From Pseudomonas parafulva (lineage in GTDB: Bacteria; Pseudomonadota; Gammaproteobacteria; Pseudomonadales; Pseudomonadaceae), in the NCBI RefSeq assembly GCF_000800255.1, contig NZ_CP009747.1, positions 4,898,001-4,962,000 of the forward strand: DNA of 64,000 nucleotides, given 5' to 3'. Shown piece after piece: positions 43,135 to 54,041 of the stretch; position 1 is the stretch's first letter, and each line of letters opens with the position of its first letter. The notes under the pieces were generated by a model. That model was not told where the DNA came from and did not search any database. It saw nothing but the letters and a program-made list of their open reading frames with translations. A program made the position numbers and the translations under genes.

Positions 43135-43650
43135 ATGCCAGAAAGCCAACAGCAGGCGCATTTCAGTACGCTCTACGGCGAGCACAACAGCTGGCTCAAG
43201 ACCTGGCTGTTCCGCCGTCTCGGTTGCCGGGAGGTCGCTGCCGACCTGGCCCAGGACACCTTCGTCAGGGTGCTGAGCAAGGGCCTTTCTCCTCGCATCG
43301 AGCAGCCCCGCGCCTTTCTCTCCACCATCGCCCATAGCCTGTTCGTCAATTTGCTGCGTCGGCGCCAGCTCGAAGCCCGCTACCTCGAGGCACTGGCCCA
43401 GCTCCCCGAGGCCTGTGCGCCTTCGCCTGAAGAGCGCTGGCAACTGTTCGAGGCCCTGCAGGCGCTCGACGCCCTGCTCGACGGTCTGCCCGCCAAGGTA
43501 CGAAGCGCTTTGCTGATGTGCCAGCTCGAAGGCCTGACCCATGAACAGATCGCGGCCAGGCTGGGCGTTTCGAAAAGCTCGGTACGCCAGTACATCGCCC
43601 GTGCCTTGCTGCACTGCATGACTCACGCGCCCGAGGCGTGCCCGGCATGA
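43135..43650 (+). CDS. FecI-like ECF sigma factor
   Basis: A 171-residue extracytoplasmic-function sigma factor of the iron-starvation group. Region 2 (STLYGEHNSWLKTWLFRRLGCREVAADLAQDTFVRVL) and region 4 (LDGLPAKVRSALLMCQLEGLTHEQIAARLGVSKSSVRQYI) are both complete. ATG 43135 is chosen since GAGGA lies nine bases before it; the ATG at 43126 abuts that site and the longer frame goes back through the Fur box. It should direct transcription of the receptor gene downstream. It overlaps the anti-sigma gene by an ATGA. Confidence 0.93.
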   Translation: MPESQQQAHFSTLYGEHNSWLKTWLFRRLGCREVAADLAQDTFVRVLSKGLSPRIEQPRAFLSTIAHSLFVNLLRRRQLEARYLEALAQLPEACAPSPEERWQLFEALQALDALLDGLPAKVRSALLMCQLEGLTHEQIAARLGVSKSSVRQYIARALLHCMTHAPEACPA

Positions 43651-44600
43651 CCGAGGCCACTTGCCCGCATCAGGCCTTGGCACAGCGCCAGGCTGCCGAC
43701 TGGTTCGCGCTGTTGTCGTCCGGCGAGGCCGGTGAGCACGAGCGGCGCCAGTGGCTCGACTGGCGCCAGGCCGCGCCGGTGCACGAGGCGGCCTGGTGTC
43801 AGGTGGAGGAGGTGGTGTCACGTTTCCAGAGCCTGCCGCCGGCCCTGGCACAGCACACCCTGAACGCCCCGGCGCTGGACCGGCGCGCCGCGCTCAAACT
43901 GCTGGCCACCTTGCTGGCCATTGGCGGGGCGGCCGCTGCGGGAATGCGCAGCGAGTTGGCCCAGCAGACCTTCGCCGACCTGTCGACGGGTGCCGGCGAG
44001 CGCCGTAGTTGGACCTTGGCTGACCATACCCACCTGCACCTCAATGCCCGCAGCGCGGCCAGCGTGCAGTTCGAGGGACGACGGCGCCAGGTACGCCTGT
44101 ATTCGGGCGATTTCATGTTCCAGGTGCAGGGGCGATCGGATCCGCACCCGCTGCAGATCACGACCGAGCATGGGCGCATCGAGGCCGAGGCGGCGCGCTT
44201 CATGGTCAGCCAGCGTGACGGCCGCGTGTCGGTCTCGCTGTTCGAAGGCGCGCTGCGGCTGCAACCGGATACGGCGCCCTGGCAAGCGTTGGGCGCCGGC
44301 CAGTCGGCGCTTCTGCAGCCTGGTCGGGGCGTGTCGGTGGGCCCGCTGCAGCCGCAGGTCGCGGCCTGGGAGCGGGGCCTGGTGTTCGCCGAGGGCATGC
44401 CGCTGCGGCACTACCTGGCTCAGTTGGCGCCTTACCGCACTGGACTGTTGAGCTGCGACGCGGTCGCCGGCCGTCTGCGCGTTTCGGGTGTCTTCAGCCT
44501 CGATCACAGCGATCGGCTGCTGGCGCAATTGCCGGACATCCTGCCGGTACGGGTGCGCTACTTCTCGCGCTATTGGGTGCGTGTCGAAGCGCTCGGCTAG
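43647..44600 (+). CDS. FecR-like anti-sigma/signal transducer
   Basis: The 317-residue inner-membrane FecR protein holds the sigma factor and passes on the signal from the TonB receptor. The N-terminal part has the conserved tryptophans (ADWFALL, RRQWLDWRQA, HEAAWCQVE). One helix lies at about 85-102 (ALKLLATLLAIGGAAAAG), followed by the FecR domain (WTLADHTHLHLNARSAASVQF and VRLYSGDFMFQV). The C-terminal region contains the STN-like fold AAWERGLVFAEGMPLRHYLAQLAPY. Start ATG overlaps the sigma-factor stop. Confidence 0.93.
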   Translation: MTEATCPHQALAQRQAADWFALLSSGEAGEHERRQWLDWRQAAPVHEAAWCQVEEVVSRFQSLPPALAQHTLNAPALDRRAALKLLATLLAIGGAAAAGMRSELAQQTFADLSTGAGERRSWTLADHTHLHLNARSAASVQFEGRRRQVRLYSGDFMFQVQGRSDPHPLQITTEHGRIEAEAARFMVSQRDGRVSVSLFEGALRLQPDTAPWQALGAGQSALLQPGRGVSVGPLQPQVAAWERGLVFAEGMPLRHYLAQLAPYRTGLLSCDAVAGRLRVSGVFSLDHSDRLLAQLPDILPVRVRYFSRYWVRVEALG

Positions 44601-44653
44601 CCAAGCGCAAAAAAAACCGCTCAGCGCCTGACACTTTTGCCGTTTCGCTTGGC
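44600..44653 (+). other. Inverted repeat between fecR and the receptor gene
   Basis: GCCAAGCG (44600-44607) and CGCTTGGC (44646-44653), with an A run after the first arm and TTTTGCCGTTT before the second. The loop is long; it may be an attenuator or surround the ECF promoter of the receptor gene. Confidence 0.4.
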
Positions 44654-44688
44654 ATTGAAAGTGCGACTCATCAACTGGAGCACTTGCG

Positions 44689-47151
44689 GTGAACACCCCC
44701 TTCAAACCTTTTCCTGCCCACATGTCCCCCCTGCGGCGCAGCCTGCTGGCCTGCCTGATGCTGTGCTTGCCCTTCGAGATGGCCCGCGCTACCTCGGTGA
44801 CCCGCGAGCAGGATACCGCGCGGCAGATGGAGATCGCCGCGTCCTCGCTCGACCGGGTGCTGTCGAGCTTCGCCGCAGCCCAGGGCGTCACCTTGCTCTA
44901 CGACACGCGTCTCACCGAGGGCCTGAACAGTCCGGGCTTGCACGGGCGCTACGGGGTCATCGACGGATTCTCCACGCTGCTGCGCGGCACCGGCCTTGAA
45001 CTGATCGGCCACGGCAGCGACTTCAGTGTGCAGCGCCGCGCCGCCACCACCTTGGAGGACACTCAGGTCCAGGATTCGCGCCTGACCCTGGGTAGCACCA
45101 CCGAGCACAGCGGTTCCTACACCACTGGCAGCCTGGGCGTGGCCACCCGTCTGCCGCTGTCGATTCGCGAGACGCCGCAGTCGGTGAGCGTGGTCACCCG
45201 CACGCGCATGGACGATCAGGGCATGACCCGCCTGGAAGACGCGTTGCAGCAGGTGGCCGGCGTCAATGTGATGTATGAGAGCGCCGACCAGGTGCGCTTC
45301 TACTCCCGCGGCTTCGCCATGGACAACGTGCAGGAGAATGGCGCCAGTTCGTCGTTTCAGGGCAGCGTGCCGGGCATGGGCTCGGCCGAAGCCTCCAGCG
45401 ATTCCCCGGACCTGGCCATCTATGACCGGGTCGAGGTGCTGCGCGGTGCTTCCGGCCTGACCCAGGGCACCGGTGAGCCGGGCGGCACGGTCAACCTCGT
45501 GCGCAAGGCGCCTACCCACGACTTCCAGGCCTCGACCCGCCTCAGTGCCGGCTCATGGGACCGTTACCGCAACGAAATCGATGTGTCCGGTCCGCTCGAT
45601 GCACAAGGCAACCTGCGTGGCCGGGTGGTGACGGTGTATCAGGACGGCAACTCGTTCATCGACCACGTCGGCACCGATCGGCAATTGCTGTTCGGCACCC
45701 TGGCCTACGATTTCACCCCTGACACCACCCTCACCACCGGCTACACCTGGCAGAAGTCGCACATCGTGCCCAACCTCTATGGCGTGCCGATGGCCACCGA
45801 CTACAGCAGCCTGCCGCTGTCGCGCTCGACCTTTCTCGGTGCGAGTTGGAACAGCATGACCTACGAGAAGCACAACACCTTCGCCGAACTGGAGCATCAC
45901 TTCGACCCTGACTGGACCCTCAGTGCGTCGCTCAACTACACCGCGACCCAGGGCGATGGCCAGTTCATCGGCGTCTTCGGCAATGGCGTGGCCGGGGTTG
46001 GCCGCGACGGTCTGGCGCGGCTGAACAACGTCATTCACCGCGACAACGCTGGCGACCAATACGCTGGCAATCTGAACCTGGCCGGCCGTTTCGACCTGCT
46101 CGGCCGCAGTCACGAGGTGGTGCTGGGCGGGGACTATCAATTGGAGCATTACGACAATCGCGTCGGCATTCTGGCCAACACCGCGCGGGTGGATGTGTAC
46201 CGCTTCGACCCCTCCAGCCTGGCCAAACCGCACGTGCCGTACCGCAGTCGCTATCGCTACGACAACTATCAACGCGGCGCTTATGTCGCCACGCGGTTGA
46301 ACCTGAGTGACGACCTCAAGCTGATCTTGGGCAGCCGTTACAGCGGGTTCTACTTCAACTTCCGCTCCAAGAGTCTGGCCACCGGCCGCGAAACGCGCTC
46401 GCCGTACCGCGAAGACGGCCAGCTCACGCCTTATGGCGGCCTGATCTGGGACTTGGACGAACACCTGTCCTGGTACGCCAGCTACACCAGCATCTTCAAG
46501 CCGCAGAACCTGGTGGACGAGTCCAACTCACCGCTCAAGCCCATCGTCGGCAGCAACTATGAGACCGGCCTCAAGGGCAGCTACTTCGAGGGCGGGCTGA
46601 ATGTGTCGGCTGCGCTGTATCGCATCCTTCAAGAGAATCGCGGCATAGACAACGGCAATCCAGCGTGTGTGGACAACTGCAACGAAGCGGCGGGCAGGGT
46701 GCGCAGCCAAGGCGTGGAGCTGGAGGCTTCCGGTGCCTTGAGCGAGCGTTGGCAGGTGTATGCGGGCTATACCTTCAGCCGCAGCGAGTACCTGGACGAT
46801 GCATCGACCAGCATCAAAGCCGGTGATCCCTATGCACAATGGTTCCCCAAACACCTGCTGCGCCTGTACACCGACTACCGCCTGGCCACAGGCGGTGATC
46901 GCTGGAGCATCGGCGGCGGCCTGAGCAGCCAGAGCAGCACCGATACCAGTCGCAACATGTACCAGGGTGGCTACACCCTGTTCAGCGCCAACCTGGCGTA
47001 CCGGCTGGATTCGCACACCACCGTCAGCCTGGTGGGCAACAACCTCACCGACAAGGCCTACTACATCCCGGTGTCCAATCGACACCGCGGTGGCAACAAC
47101 TTCTACGGCGATCCGCGCAATGCCACCCTGACGGTGACCTGGACCTACTGA
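44689..47151 (+). CDS. TonB-dependent siderophore receptor with signalling domain
   Basis: This outer-membrane receptor of 820 residues takes up a ferric siderophore with energy from TonB. A signal peptide is followed by an STN signalling domain (about residues 45-120; LSSFAAAQGVTLLYDTRL and LHGRYGVIDGFSTLLRGTGL). Then come the plug (RETPQSVSVVTRTRMDDQG, DRVEVLRGASGLTQGTGEPGG) and a 22-strand barrel ending in YGDPRNATLTVTWTY with an aromatic last residue. The GTG start at 44689 has GGAG eight bases before it; ATG 44722 is the alternative. The STN domain and the adjacent fecI/fecR genes mark it as a cell-surface signalling receptor. The ligand is not known. Confidence 0.94.
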   Translation: MNTPFKPFPAHMSPLRRSLLACLMLCLPFEMARATSVTREQDTARQMEIAASSLDRVLSSFAAAQGVTLLYDTRLTEGLNSPGLHGRYGVIDGFSTLLRGTGLELIGHGSDFSVQRRAATTLEDTQVQDSRLTLGSTTEHSGSYTTGSLGVATRLPLSIRETPQSVSVVTRTRMDDQGMTRLEDALQQVAGVNVMYESADQVRFYSRGFAMDNVQENGASSSFQGSVPGMGSAEASSDSPDLAIYDRVEVLRGASGLTQGTGEPGGTVNLVRKAPTHDFQASTRLSAGSWDRYRNEIDVSGPLDAQGNLRGRVVTVYQDGNSFIDHVGTDRQLLFGTLAYDFTPDTTLTTGYTWQKSHIVPNLYGVPMATDYSSLPLSRSTFLGASWNSMTYEKHNTFAELEHHFDPDWTLSASLNYTATQGDGQFIGVFGNGVAGVGRDGLARLNNVIHRDNAGDQYAGNLNLAGRFDLLGRSHEVVLGGDYQLEHYDNRVGILANTARVDVYRFDPSSLAKPHVPYRSRYRYDNYQRGAYVATRLNLSDDLKLILGSRYSGFYFNFRSKSLATGRETRSPYREDGQLTPYGGLIWDLDEHLSWYASYTSIFKPQNLVDESNSPLKPIVGSNYETGLKGSYFEGGLNVSAALYRILQENRGIDNGNPACVDNCNEAAGRVRSQGVELEASGALSERWQVYAGYTFSRSEYLDDASTSIKAGDPYAQWFPKHLLRLYTDYRLATGGDRWSIGGGLSSQSSTDTSRNMYQGGYTLFSANLAYRLDSHTTVSLVGNNLTDKAYYIPVSNRHRGGNNFYGDPRNATLTVTWTY

Positions 47152-47204
47152 GTGGCCAGTCGGCTCACGGCAAGCGCCACGAACAGGCTGGCCAGTCGCG
47201 CGCC

Positions 47205-48032
47205 TCAGGGGGCGTAGGGCTGCTCGCGCTTGTGCTGGGTCTTACGGTAGGTGGCGACGATGATGTCGAACGCCTCCTGACGCACCGGCTGGCCCTGCAG
47301 GAAGGCATCGATCTCTTGATAGGTGACGCCGTGGGCCGCTTCGTCGGGCTTGCCCGGCTCCAGGTCTTCGAGGTCAGCCGTCGGCACCTTCTCCACCAGC
47401 GACTCCGGCGCGCCAAAGTGGCGAGCGATCGCCCGCACCTGGTTTTTCACGAGTCCCGCCAGCGGGGTGAGGTCGCAGGCGCCATCGCCGAACTTGGTGA
47501 AGAAGCCCATCACCGCTTCGGCCGCGTGGTCAGTACCGATCACCAGGCCCGCGCGAGCACCGGCAAGGGTGTACTGGGCGACCATGCGGGTGCGCGCCTT
47601 GACGTTGCCGACCACGAAGTCCACCAGGGTGGGCGAGCCGTGCTTCAGTTCTTCCACTTCGGCGGCCAGGGCCTTCACCGCCGGGGCGATATCGACGGTA
47701 TGCACTTCGTCGGGCTTGATCACCGCAAGGCAAGCCTGGGCGTCGTGTTCGTCATGCTGCACCTGGTAGGGCAGGCGCACGGCGATGAAGGTGTAGGCCT
47801 TGTCACCGGTTTCACTGCGCAGCTCGGTGATGGCGCGCTGGGCGAGCAGGGCGGCGGTCAGCGAATCGACGCCGCCGCTGATGCCCAGCACCAGTGTCTT
47901 GAGCCGGGCGTTGGCCAGGCAGTCCTTGATGAAGGCCACGCGCCGGGCCACTTCCTGCTCGAGCGCGGCGGCGTCGGCGAAAGGCGGCTGCACCTTGAGC
48001 GCCTGGGCAATTTCCTGCTGGACGGCTTGCAT
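47205..48032 (-). CDS. nadE: NH3-dependent NAD+ synthetase
   Basis: NadE turns deamido-NAD into NAD+ with ATP and ammonia. The 275-residue enzyme has the pyrophosphatase P-loop SGGVDS (in [21 protein letters not shown]), and later [29 protein letters not shown], which binds ATP and deamido-NAD. It has no glutaminase domain, so free ammonia is the donor. It starts three bases after pncB with AAGGAGT overlapping the end of pncB. The two form an NAD-salvage operon. It converges on the TonB receptor gene with a 53-base gap. Confidence 0.97.
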   Translation of the reverse strand: MQAVQQEIAQALKVQPPFADAAALEQEVARRVAFIKDCLANARLKTLVLGISGGVDSLTAALLAQRAITELRSETGDKAYTFIAVRLPYQVQHDEHDAQACLAVIKPDEVHTVDIAPAVKALAAEVEELKHGSPTLVDFVVGNVKARTRMVAQYTLAGARAGLVIGTDHAAEAVMGFFTKFGDGACDLTPLAGLVKNQVRAIARHFGAPESLVEKVPTADLEDLEPGKPDEAAHGVTYQEIDAFLQGQPVRQEAFDIIVATYRKTQHKREQPYAP

Positions 48033-48035
48033 GGG

Positions 48036-49241
48036 TTACTCCTTGCTGGGGACTTTGAATACGTGACGCAGGTAAGCGACGAAATTGTCGTCGCGGCATT
48101 GGGTCTTGGCCGCCTCGTCGGAGATCTTCGCCACCGGCGAGCCGTTGCAGTCGGTCATTTTAAGCACGATGCTCATCGGCGCCACGCCCGGTATGTCGCA
48201 GGTCAGGTTGGTGCCGATGCCGAAGCTGACGTTGATCCGACCGCGCAGGGCGCGGAAGATGCCCAGGGCGCGGGGCAGGTCCAGGCCGTCGGAGAACACC
48301 AGGGTCTTGGTCATCGGATCGATGCCCAGCTTGCGATAGTGGGCGATGGCTTTTTCCGCCCAGGCCACCGGCTCGCCGGAATCGTGGCGCAGGCCGTCGA
48401 AGAGCTTGGCGAAATACAGGTCGAAGTCACCGAGAAACGCATCCATGGTGATGCAATCGGTCAGGGCGATGCCCAGCAGTCCGCGATACTCGCGAACCCA
48501 GCAGTCCAGCGCGGCGATCTGGCTGTCGATCAGCCGTGGACCGAGCTGCTGGTGGGCCATGATCCACTCATGGGCCATGGTGCCCAGCGGCTTGATGTCC
48601 AGCTTCCAGGCCAGATCGACGTTGCTGGTGCCGACGAAGCGTCCTGGGAAGTCGTCGCGCATCATGCGCACCACCTGCTCCTGCACGCGGCTGGAGAAGC
48701 GCCGACGGGTGCCGAAGTCGGCGACCTGCAACTGGCTCAATTCCTCCTCGCTGGCATTGCTACGCAGCCAGTCGAACTTGCGCTGCAACTGCTCGCTCGC
48801 CGCACTCAGTGGCATTTGCGGGTGCAGGTGACGGTTGCGCATCTCGCTGATGATCGCCAGCAGCGGCACTTCGAACAGGATCACATGCAGCCAGGGGCCG
48901 CGCAGGCGCAGGAACAATTGGTCATGCTCGATGCCCAGGTGCAGGTAGCGCAGGTTGAAGCGGAACAGGCGCAGGAAGCGCAGGAAGTCGGGCTTGAGAA
49001 AGCTGATGCGTTCCAGGAACTGCATCTGGCCGTCATCGAGGGTCAGGTCGGCCAGCTGTTCGATCTGCTGGCGGATTTCGCTCAAGTAAGGCCGCAGGTC
49101 CTCGCCGTTGCGGCAGCGGAATTCCCATTCCACGTCGGCGTCCGGATAGTTGTGCAACACGGCCTGCATCATGGTGAGCTTGTAGAAATCGGTGTCGAGC
49201 AGGTTGTGCACGATGCGCTCAGCGAATGCGCTCTCGCTCAT
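48036..49241 (-). CDS. pncB: Nicotinate phosphoribosyltransferase
   Basis: PncB joins nicotinate to PRPP, giving nicotinate mononucleotide, the entry of the salvage path completed by NadE. The 401-residue protein starts [24 protein letters not shown], with the family YKLTM motif. It has FGTRRRFS, the phospho-histidine site region [10 protein letters not shown], and [18 protein letters not shown] 49241 has GGAG upstream; a longer open frame to 49460 has no homology. It is expressed with nadE. Confidence 0.96.
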   Translation of the reverse strand: MSESAFAERIVHNLLDTDFYKLTMMQAVLHNYPDADVEWEFRCRNGEDLRPYLSEIRQQIEQLADLTLDDGQMQFLERISFLKPDFLRFLRLFRFNLRYLHLGIEHDQLFLRLRGPWLHVILFEVPLLAIISEMRNRHLHPQMPLSAASEQLQRKFDWLRSNASEEELSQLQVADFGTRRRFSSRVQEQVVRMMRDDFPGRFVGTSNVDLAWKLDIKPLGTMAHEWIMAHQQLGPRLIDSQIAALDCWVREYRGLLGIALTDCITMDAFLGDFDLYFAKLFDGLRHDSGEPVAWAEKAIAHYRKLGIDPMTKTLVFSDGLDLPRALGIFRALRGRINVSFGIGTNLTCDIPGVAPMSIVLKMTDCNGSPVAKISDEAAKTQCRDDNFVAYLRHVFKVPSKE

Positions 49242-49362
49242 TGAATGGCTCCAGGGCGGCGATTGGCGCTCATTGTGCCAGGGTTCAGCGACTGCGCGGG
49301 AATGGAAGCAGAGGTTGCGGGTTGGGTCACAGCCTTGAAACGGTGCCTGTCTGTAGCACTCG

Positions 49363-49379
49363 TGCACCAGCGGTGTGCA
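49363..49379. promoter_or_regulatory. NtrC-like enhancer site
   Basis: TGCACCAGCGGTGTGCA: the left half is a full match to the NtrC consensus TGCACCA-N3-TGGTGCA, the right half matches five of seven. It lies about 200 bases before the sigma-54 promoter, a usual enhancer distance. Confidence 0.6.
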
Positions 49380-49580
49380 CTTCGGTGACGTCGCACCGTT
49401 ACACGCAGGTTGCACGTTGATGCCTGTGTTGGTTGCAATGATGGCACCCGTGGGTTGCACCTGGCTGGCGAAGGAGGTGGCGCTTCGCCGGAGCTAGACG
49501 GTTGCACGGTCAATAAAGAAACGTCCTACAGGGCGAGGGGCGTTGTCTGAGGCATATCCTGTTCCGTCAGATAAAACCGA

Positions 49581-49596
49581 TGGCACGGCCCTTGCT
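49581..49596 (+). promoter_or_regulatory. Sigma-54 promoter of the amino-acid transporter operon
   Basis: TGGCACGGCCCTTGCT is a perfect match to TGGCAC-N5-TTGCW, with GG and GC ten bases apart. The predicted start is about 50 bases before the binding-protein ATG. Confidence 0.85.
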
Positions 49597-49656
49597 CGGA
49601 GCATCGTGTTGATGAAGTTGTAGTGCCAACTAAAAAAACTCTAGGAGCACCACCTC

Positions 49657-50793
49657 ATGTCGCAGACGTTTTACAAGAAAGGTTTCCTGGCACTGGCCGT
49701 GGCAACGGCACTGGGTGTTTCTTCGTATGCACAAGCCGACGTGAAGATCGGCGTGGCGGGCCCGATGACCGGGGCCAACGCAGCGTTTGGCGAGCAATAC
49801 ATGAAAGGTGCGCAAGCGGCGGCCGATGTGATCAACAAGGCCGGCGGCATCAATGGGGAGCAGATCGTGCTGGTCAAGGGCGACGATGCCTGCGAGCCGA
49901 AGCAGGCCGTGGCCGTAGCCAACCGTCTGGTCGATCAGGACAAGGTGATCGGTGTGGTCGGACACTTCTGCTCCTCCAATACCATTCCTGCCTCCGAGGT
50001 GTACGACGAAGCCGGGGTGATCGCCATCACGCCAGGTTCGACCAACCCGCAGGTTACCGAGCGTGGCCTGTCGGCGATGTTCCGCATGTGCGGTCGTGAC
50101 GACCAGCAGGGCATCGTCGCCGGCAACTACATCGTCGATGTGCTCAAGGGCAAGAAGGTCGCCGTGCTGCACGACAAGGACACCTATGGCCAGGGCCTGG
50201 CGGACGCGACCAAGGCGCAACTGGAGAAGCGCGGCATCAAGCCGGTGCTCTACGAGGGCCTGACCCGTGGCGAGAAGGACTTCAGCGCCGTGGTGACCAA
50301 GATTCGCGCGGCCGGTGCCGATGTGGTGTATTTCGGCGGCCTGCACCCGGAAGCCGGCCCTCTGGTGCGCCAACTGCGCGAGCAGGGCCTGAAGGACGTG
50401 GCGTTCATGTCCGACGACGGCATCGTCACCGACGAGCTGGTCTCCACCGCCGGCGGCGCCCAGTACACCAACGGCGTGTACATGACCTTCGGCGCCGACC
50501 CGCGCCTGCTGCCCGACAGCAAGGCCGTGGTCGAGGAGTTCCGCAAGGCCGGCACCGAGCCTGAAGGCTACACCCTCTACGCCTACGCTTCGCTGCAGGC
50601 ACTGGCTGCGGCCTTCAACGGCGCCAAGTCGAACAAAGGCGAAGACGCTGCCAAGTGGCTCAAGGCCAACCCGGTCAAGACCGTCATGGGCGAGAAGAAG
50701 TGGGATGCCAAGGGTGACCTGACCGTCTCCGACTACGTGGTCTACCAGTGGGATGCCAACGGCAAGTACCACCAGCTCGAAAAACAACAATAA
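49657..50793 (+). CDS. Branched-chain-type amino-acid ABC transporter binding protein
   Basis: The 378-residue precursor of a periplasmic LIV-type (Peripla_BP_6) binding protein has a signal peptide to about residue 27 (ALAVATALGVSSYAQA) and a mature chain starting DVKIGVAGPMTGANAAFGEQY. The family blocks GHFCSSNTIPASEVYDEAG, TPGSTNPQVTERG and VYFGGLHPEAGPLVRQL are present. It feeds LivHMGF encoded downstream. An AGGAGC ribosome-binding site is present, and the sigma-54 promoter lies upstream. The ligand may be branched-chain or other hydrophobic or polar amino acids; nitrogen control suggests a scavenging role. Confidence 0.95.
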   Translation: MSQTFYKKGFLALAVATALGVSSYAQADVKIGVAGPMTGANAAFGEQYMKGAQAAADVINKAGGINGEQIVLVKGDDACEPKQAVAVANRLVDQDKVIGVVGHFCSSNTIPASEVYDEAGVIAITPGSTNPQVTERGLSAMFRMCGRDDQQGIVAGNYIVDVLKGKKVAVLHDKDTYGQGLADATKAQLEKRGIKPVLYEGLTRGEKDFSAVVTKIRAAGADVVYFGGLHPEAGPLVRQLREQGLKDVAFMSDDGIVTDELVSTAGGAQYTNGVYMTFGADPRLLPDSKAVVEEFRKAGTEPEGYTLYAYASLQALAAAFNGAKSNKGEDAAKWLKANPVKTVMGEKKWDAKGDLTVSDYVVYQWDANGKYHQLEKQQ

Positions 50794-50950
50794 CAACGGC
50801 CGCGGCCCGGTCGCCTGAAGGCGCCGGGCCTGGCTGCGCGGTGTCCGTACTTTATCCGTAGATCTGCACAGTCCTGCGCGGCGAGGGTCGTGTCACCCTT
50901 GCCCCCGCCGTGGTCGGCGCTCGTGCAATCTCGACAGGTGAGATTGCGTT

Positions 50951-51865
50951 ATGGATGGGATTTTCCTGCAGCAACTGATCAACGGCCTGACCCTCGGGTC
51001 GGTCTATGGTCTGATCGCCATCGGCTACACAATGGTCTATGGCATCATCGGCATGATCAACTTCGCGCACGGCGAGGTGTACATGATCTCCGCGTACCTC
51101 GCGGCGATCAGCCTGGCATTGCTGGCCTACTTCGGCATCGAGTCCTTCCCGCTGCTCATGCTCGGCACGCTGTTGTTCACCATCGTCGTCACCGGTGTCT
51201 ATGGCTTCACCATCGAGCGCATCGCCTACAAGCCGCTGCGCAACTCCACCCGCCTGGCGCCGCTGATCAGTGCCATCGGCATTTCGCTGATCCTGCAGAA
51301 CTACGCGCAGATCAGCCAGGGCGCCCGCCAGCAAGGCGTGCCGACCCTGCTCGAAGGCGCCTGGCGCGTCGACATCGGCAGTGGCTTCGTCCAGCTCACC
51401 TACACCAAAGTGTTCATCCTGGTCGCTGCGTTCGCGGGCATGGCCCTGCTCACCTACATCATCAAGTACACCAAGCTCGGGCGCATGTGCCGGGCCACCC
51501 AGCAGGACCGCAAGATGGCCTCGATCCTGGGTATCAACACCGACCGGGTGATCTCCTATGTGTTCGTCATCGGCGCGGTCATGGCCGCGTTGGCCGGTGT
51601 GCTGATCACCTTGAACTACGGCACCTTCGACTTCTACGCCGGCTTCATCATCGGCATCAAGGCCTTTACCGCCGCGGTGCTTGGTGGCATCGGCTCGCTG
51701 CCGGGGGCCATGCTCGGCGGGATCATCCTGGGCATCTCCGAGTCGCTGTTCTCGGGGCTGATCAACTCCGACTACAAGGATGTGTTCAGCTTCTCGCTGC
51801 TGGTGCTGATCCTCATCTTCCGTCCACAAGGCCTGTTGGGCCGCCCACTCGTGGCCAAGGTGTGA
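50951..51865 (+). CDS. livH: Branched-chain amino-acid ABC transporter permease LivH
   Basis: The 304-residue inner-membrane permease has about eight helices and starts FLQQLINGLTLGSVYGLIAIGYTMVYGIIGMINFAHGE, the LivH signature. The loop that contacts the ATPases, with CRATQQDRKMASILGINTDR, is seen near residue 185. It follows the binding-protein gene after 157 bases containing a GC-rich dyad (near 50806-50830) that may lower expression of the membrane parts relative to the binding protein. livM starts two bases after the stop. Confidence 0.96.
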   Translation: MDGIFLQQLINGLTLGSVYGLIAIGYTMVYGIIGMINFAHGEVYMISAYLAAISLALLAYFGIESFPLLMLGTLLFTIVVTGVYGFTIERIAYKPLRNSTRLAPLISAIGISLILQNYAQISQGARQQGVPTLLEGAWRVDIGSGFVQLTYTKVFILVAAFAGMALLTYIIKYTKLGRMCRATQQDRKMASILGINTDRVISYVFVIGAVMAALAGVLITLNYGTFDFYAGFIIGIKAFTAAVLGGIGSLPGAMLGGIILGISESLFSGLINSDYKDVFSFSLLVLILIFRPQGLLGRPLVAKV

Positions 51866-51867
51866 AC

Positions 51868-53165
<1,298 letters not shown>

Positions 53166-53169
<4 letters not shown>

Positions 53170-54041
53170 GCGACGACATCATTCTCTCGGTGGACAACCT
53201 GATGATGCAGTTCGGCGGCATCAAGGCGCTCAGCGATGTGAGCCTCAAGGTGCGCCGTAACCAGATCTTCGCCCTGATCGGCCCCAACGGCGCCGGCAAG
53301 ACCACCGTCTTCAACTGCCTGACCGGCTTCTACAAGGCCAGTGGCGGACGCATCGAGCTCCACGCGCGCGGTACCCGCACCAATGTCATCGAGCTGCTGG
53401 GCGAGCGCTTCGAAGCGGCGGATTTCTTCTCCCTGCCGCGCTTCGCCAGTCGCGTGTACTACAAGATGTTCGGCGGCACCCACTTGGTGAACCGTGCTGG
53501 CCTGGCGCGGACCTTCCAGAACATTCGCCTGTTCAAAGAGATGTCGGTGGTGGAAAACCTGTTGGTGGCCCAGCACATGTGGGTCAACCGCAACCTGCTG
53601 GCCGGCGTGCTCAACACCAAGGCCTACCGCCAGGCCGAAAGCGATGCCCTGGACCATGCGTTCTACTGGCTCGAAGTGGTCGATCTGGTCGATTGCGCCA
53701 ACCGCCTGGCCGGCGAGCTGTCGTACGGTCAGCAGCGCCGTCTGGAAATCGCCCGCGCCATGTGCACACGGCCCAAGATCATCTGTCTGGACGAGCCGGC
53801 TGCCGGCCTCAACCCGCAGGAGACCGAGGCCCTGAGCCGCATGATTCGTGTACTGCGCGACGAGCACGACATCACCGTGGTGCTGATCGAGCACGACATG
53901 GGCATGGTCATGAGCATTTCCGACCACATCGTCGTGCTCGACCACGGCAACGTCATCGCCGAAGGTGCGCCGCAGGATATCCGCAACAACCCGATGGTGA
54001 TCGCCGCCTACCTGGGTGCCGACGAAGAGGAACTGGTATGA
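53166..54041 (+). CDS. livG: Branched-chain amino-acid ABC transporter ATP-binding protein LivG
   Basis: This 291-residue ATPase has Walker A GPNGAGKTTVFN, the signature LSYGQQRRLEIARAM, Walker B IICLDEPAAGLNP, and the switch histidine in VVLIEHDMGMVM. It has the LivG insert between Walker A and signature (RFASRVYYKMFGGTHLVNRAGLARTFQNIRLF). The start overlaps livM and the stop overlaps livF, each as ATGA. Confidence 0.96.

Larger units (their letters stand above)
49242..49656 (+). promoter_or_regulatory. Gene-free control region of the amino-acid transporter
   Basis: A 415-base gap between divergent pncB and the binding-protein gene. It holds an NtrC-like site (49363-49379), several more TTGCAC/TGCACC half-sites between 49400 and 49510, and a sigma-54 promoter (49581-49596). 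I see no open frame with a start signal in it. Confidence 0.7.

Noticed and set aside
50890..51867. Upstream extension of the livM frame through all of livH
   Set aside because: Would overlap livH completely in another frame; translation gives Arg/His/Pro-rich nonsense, and ATG 51868 gives the family start.
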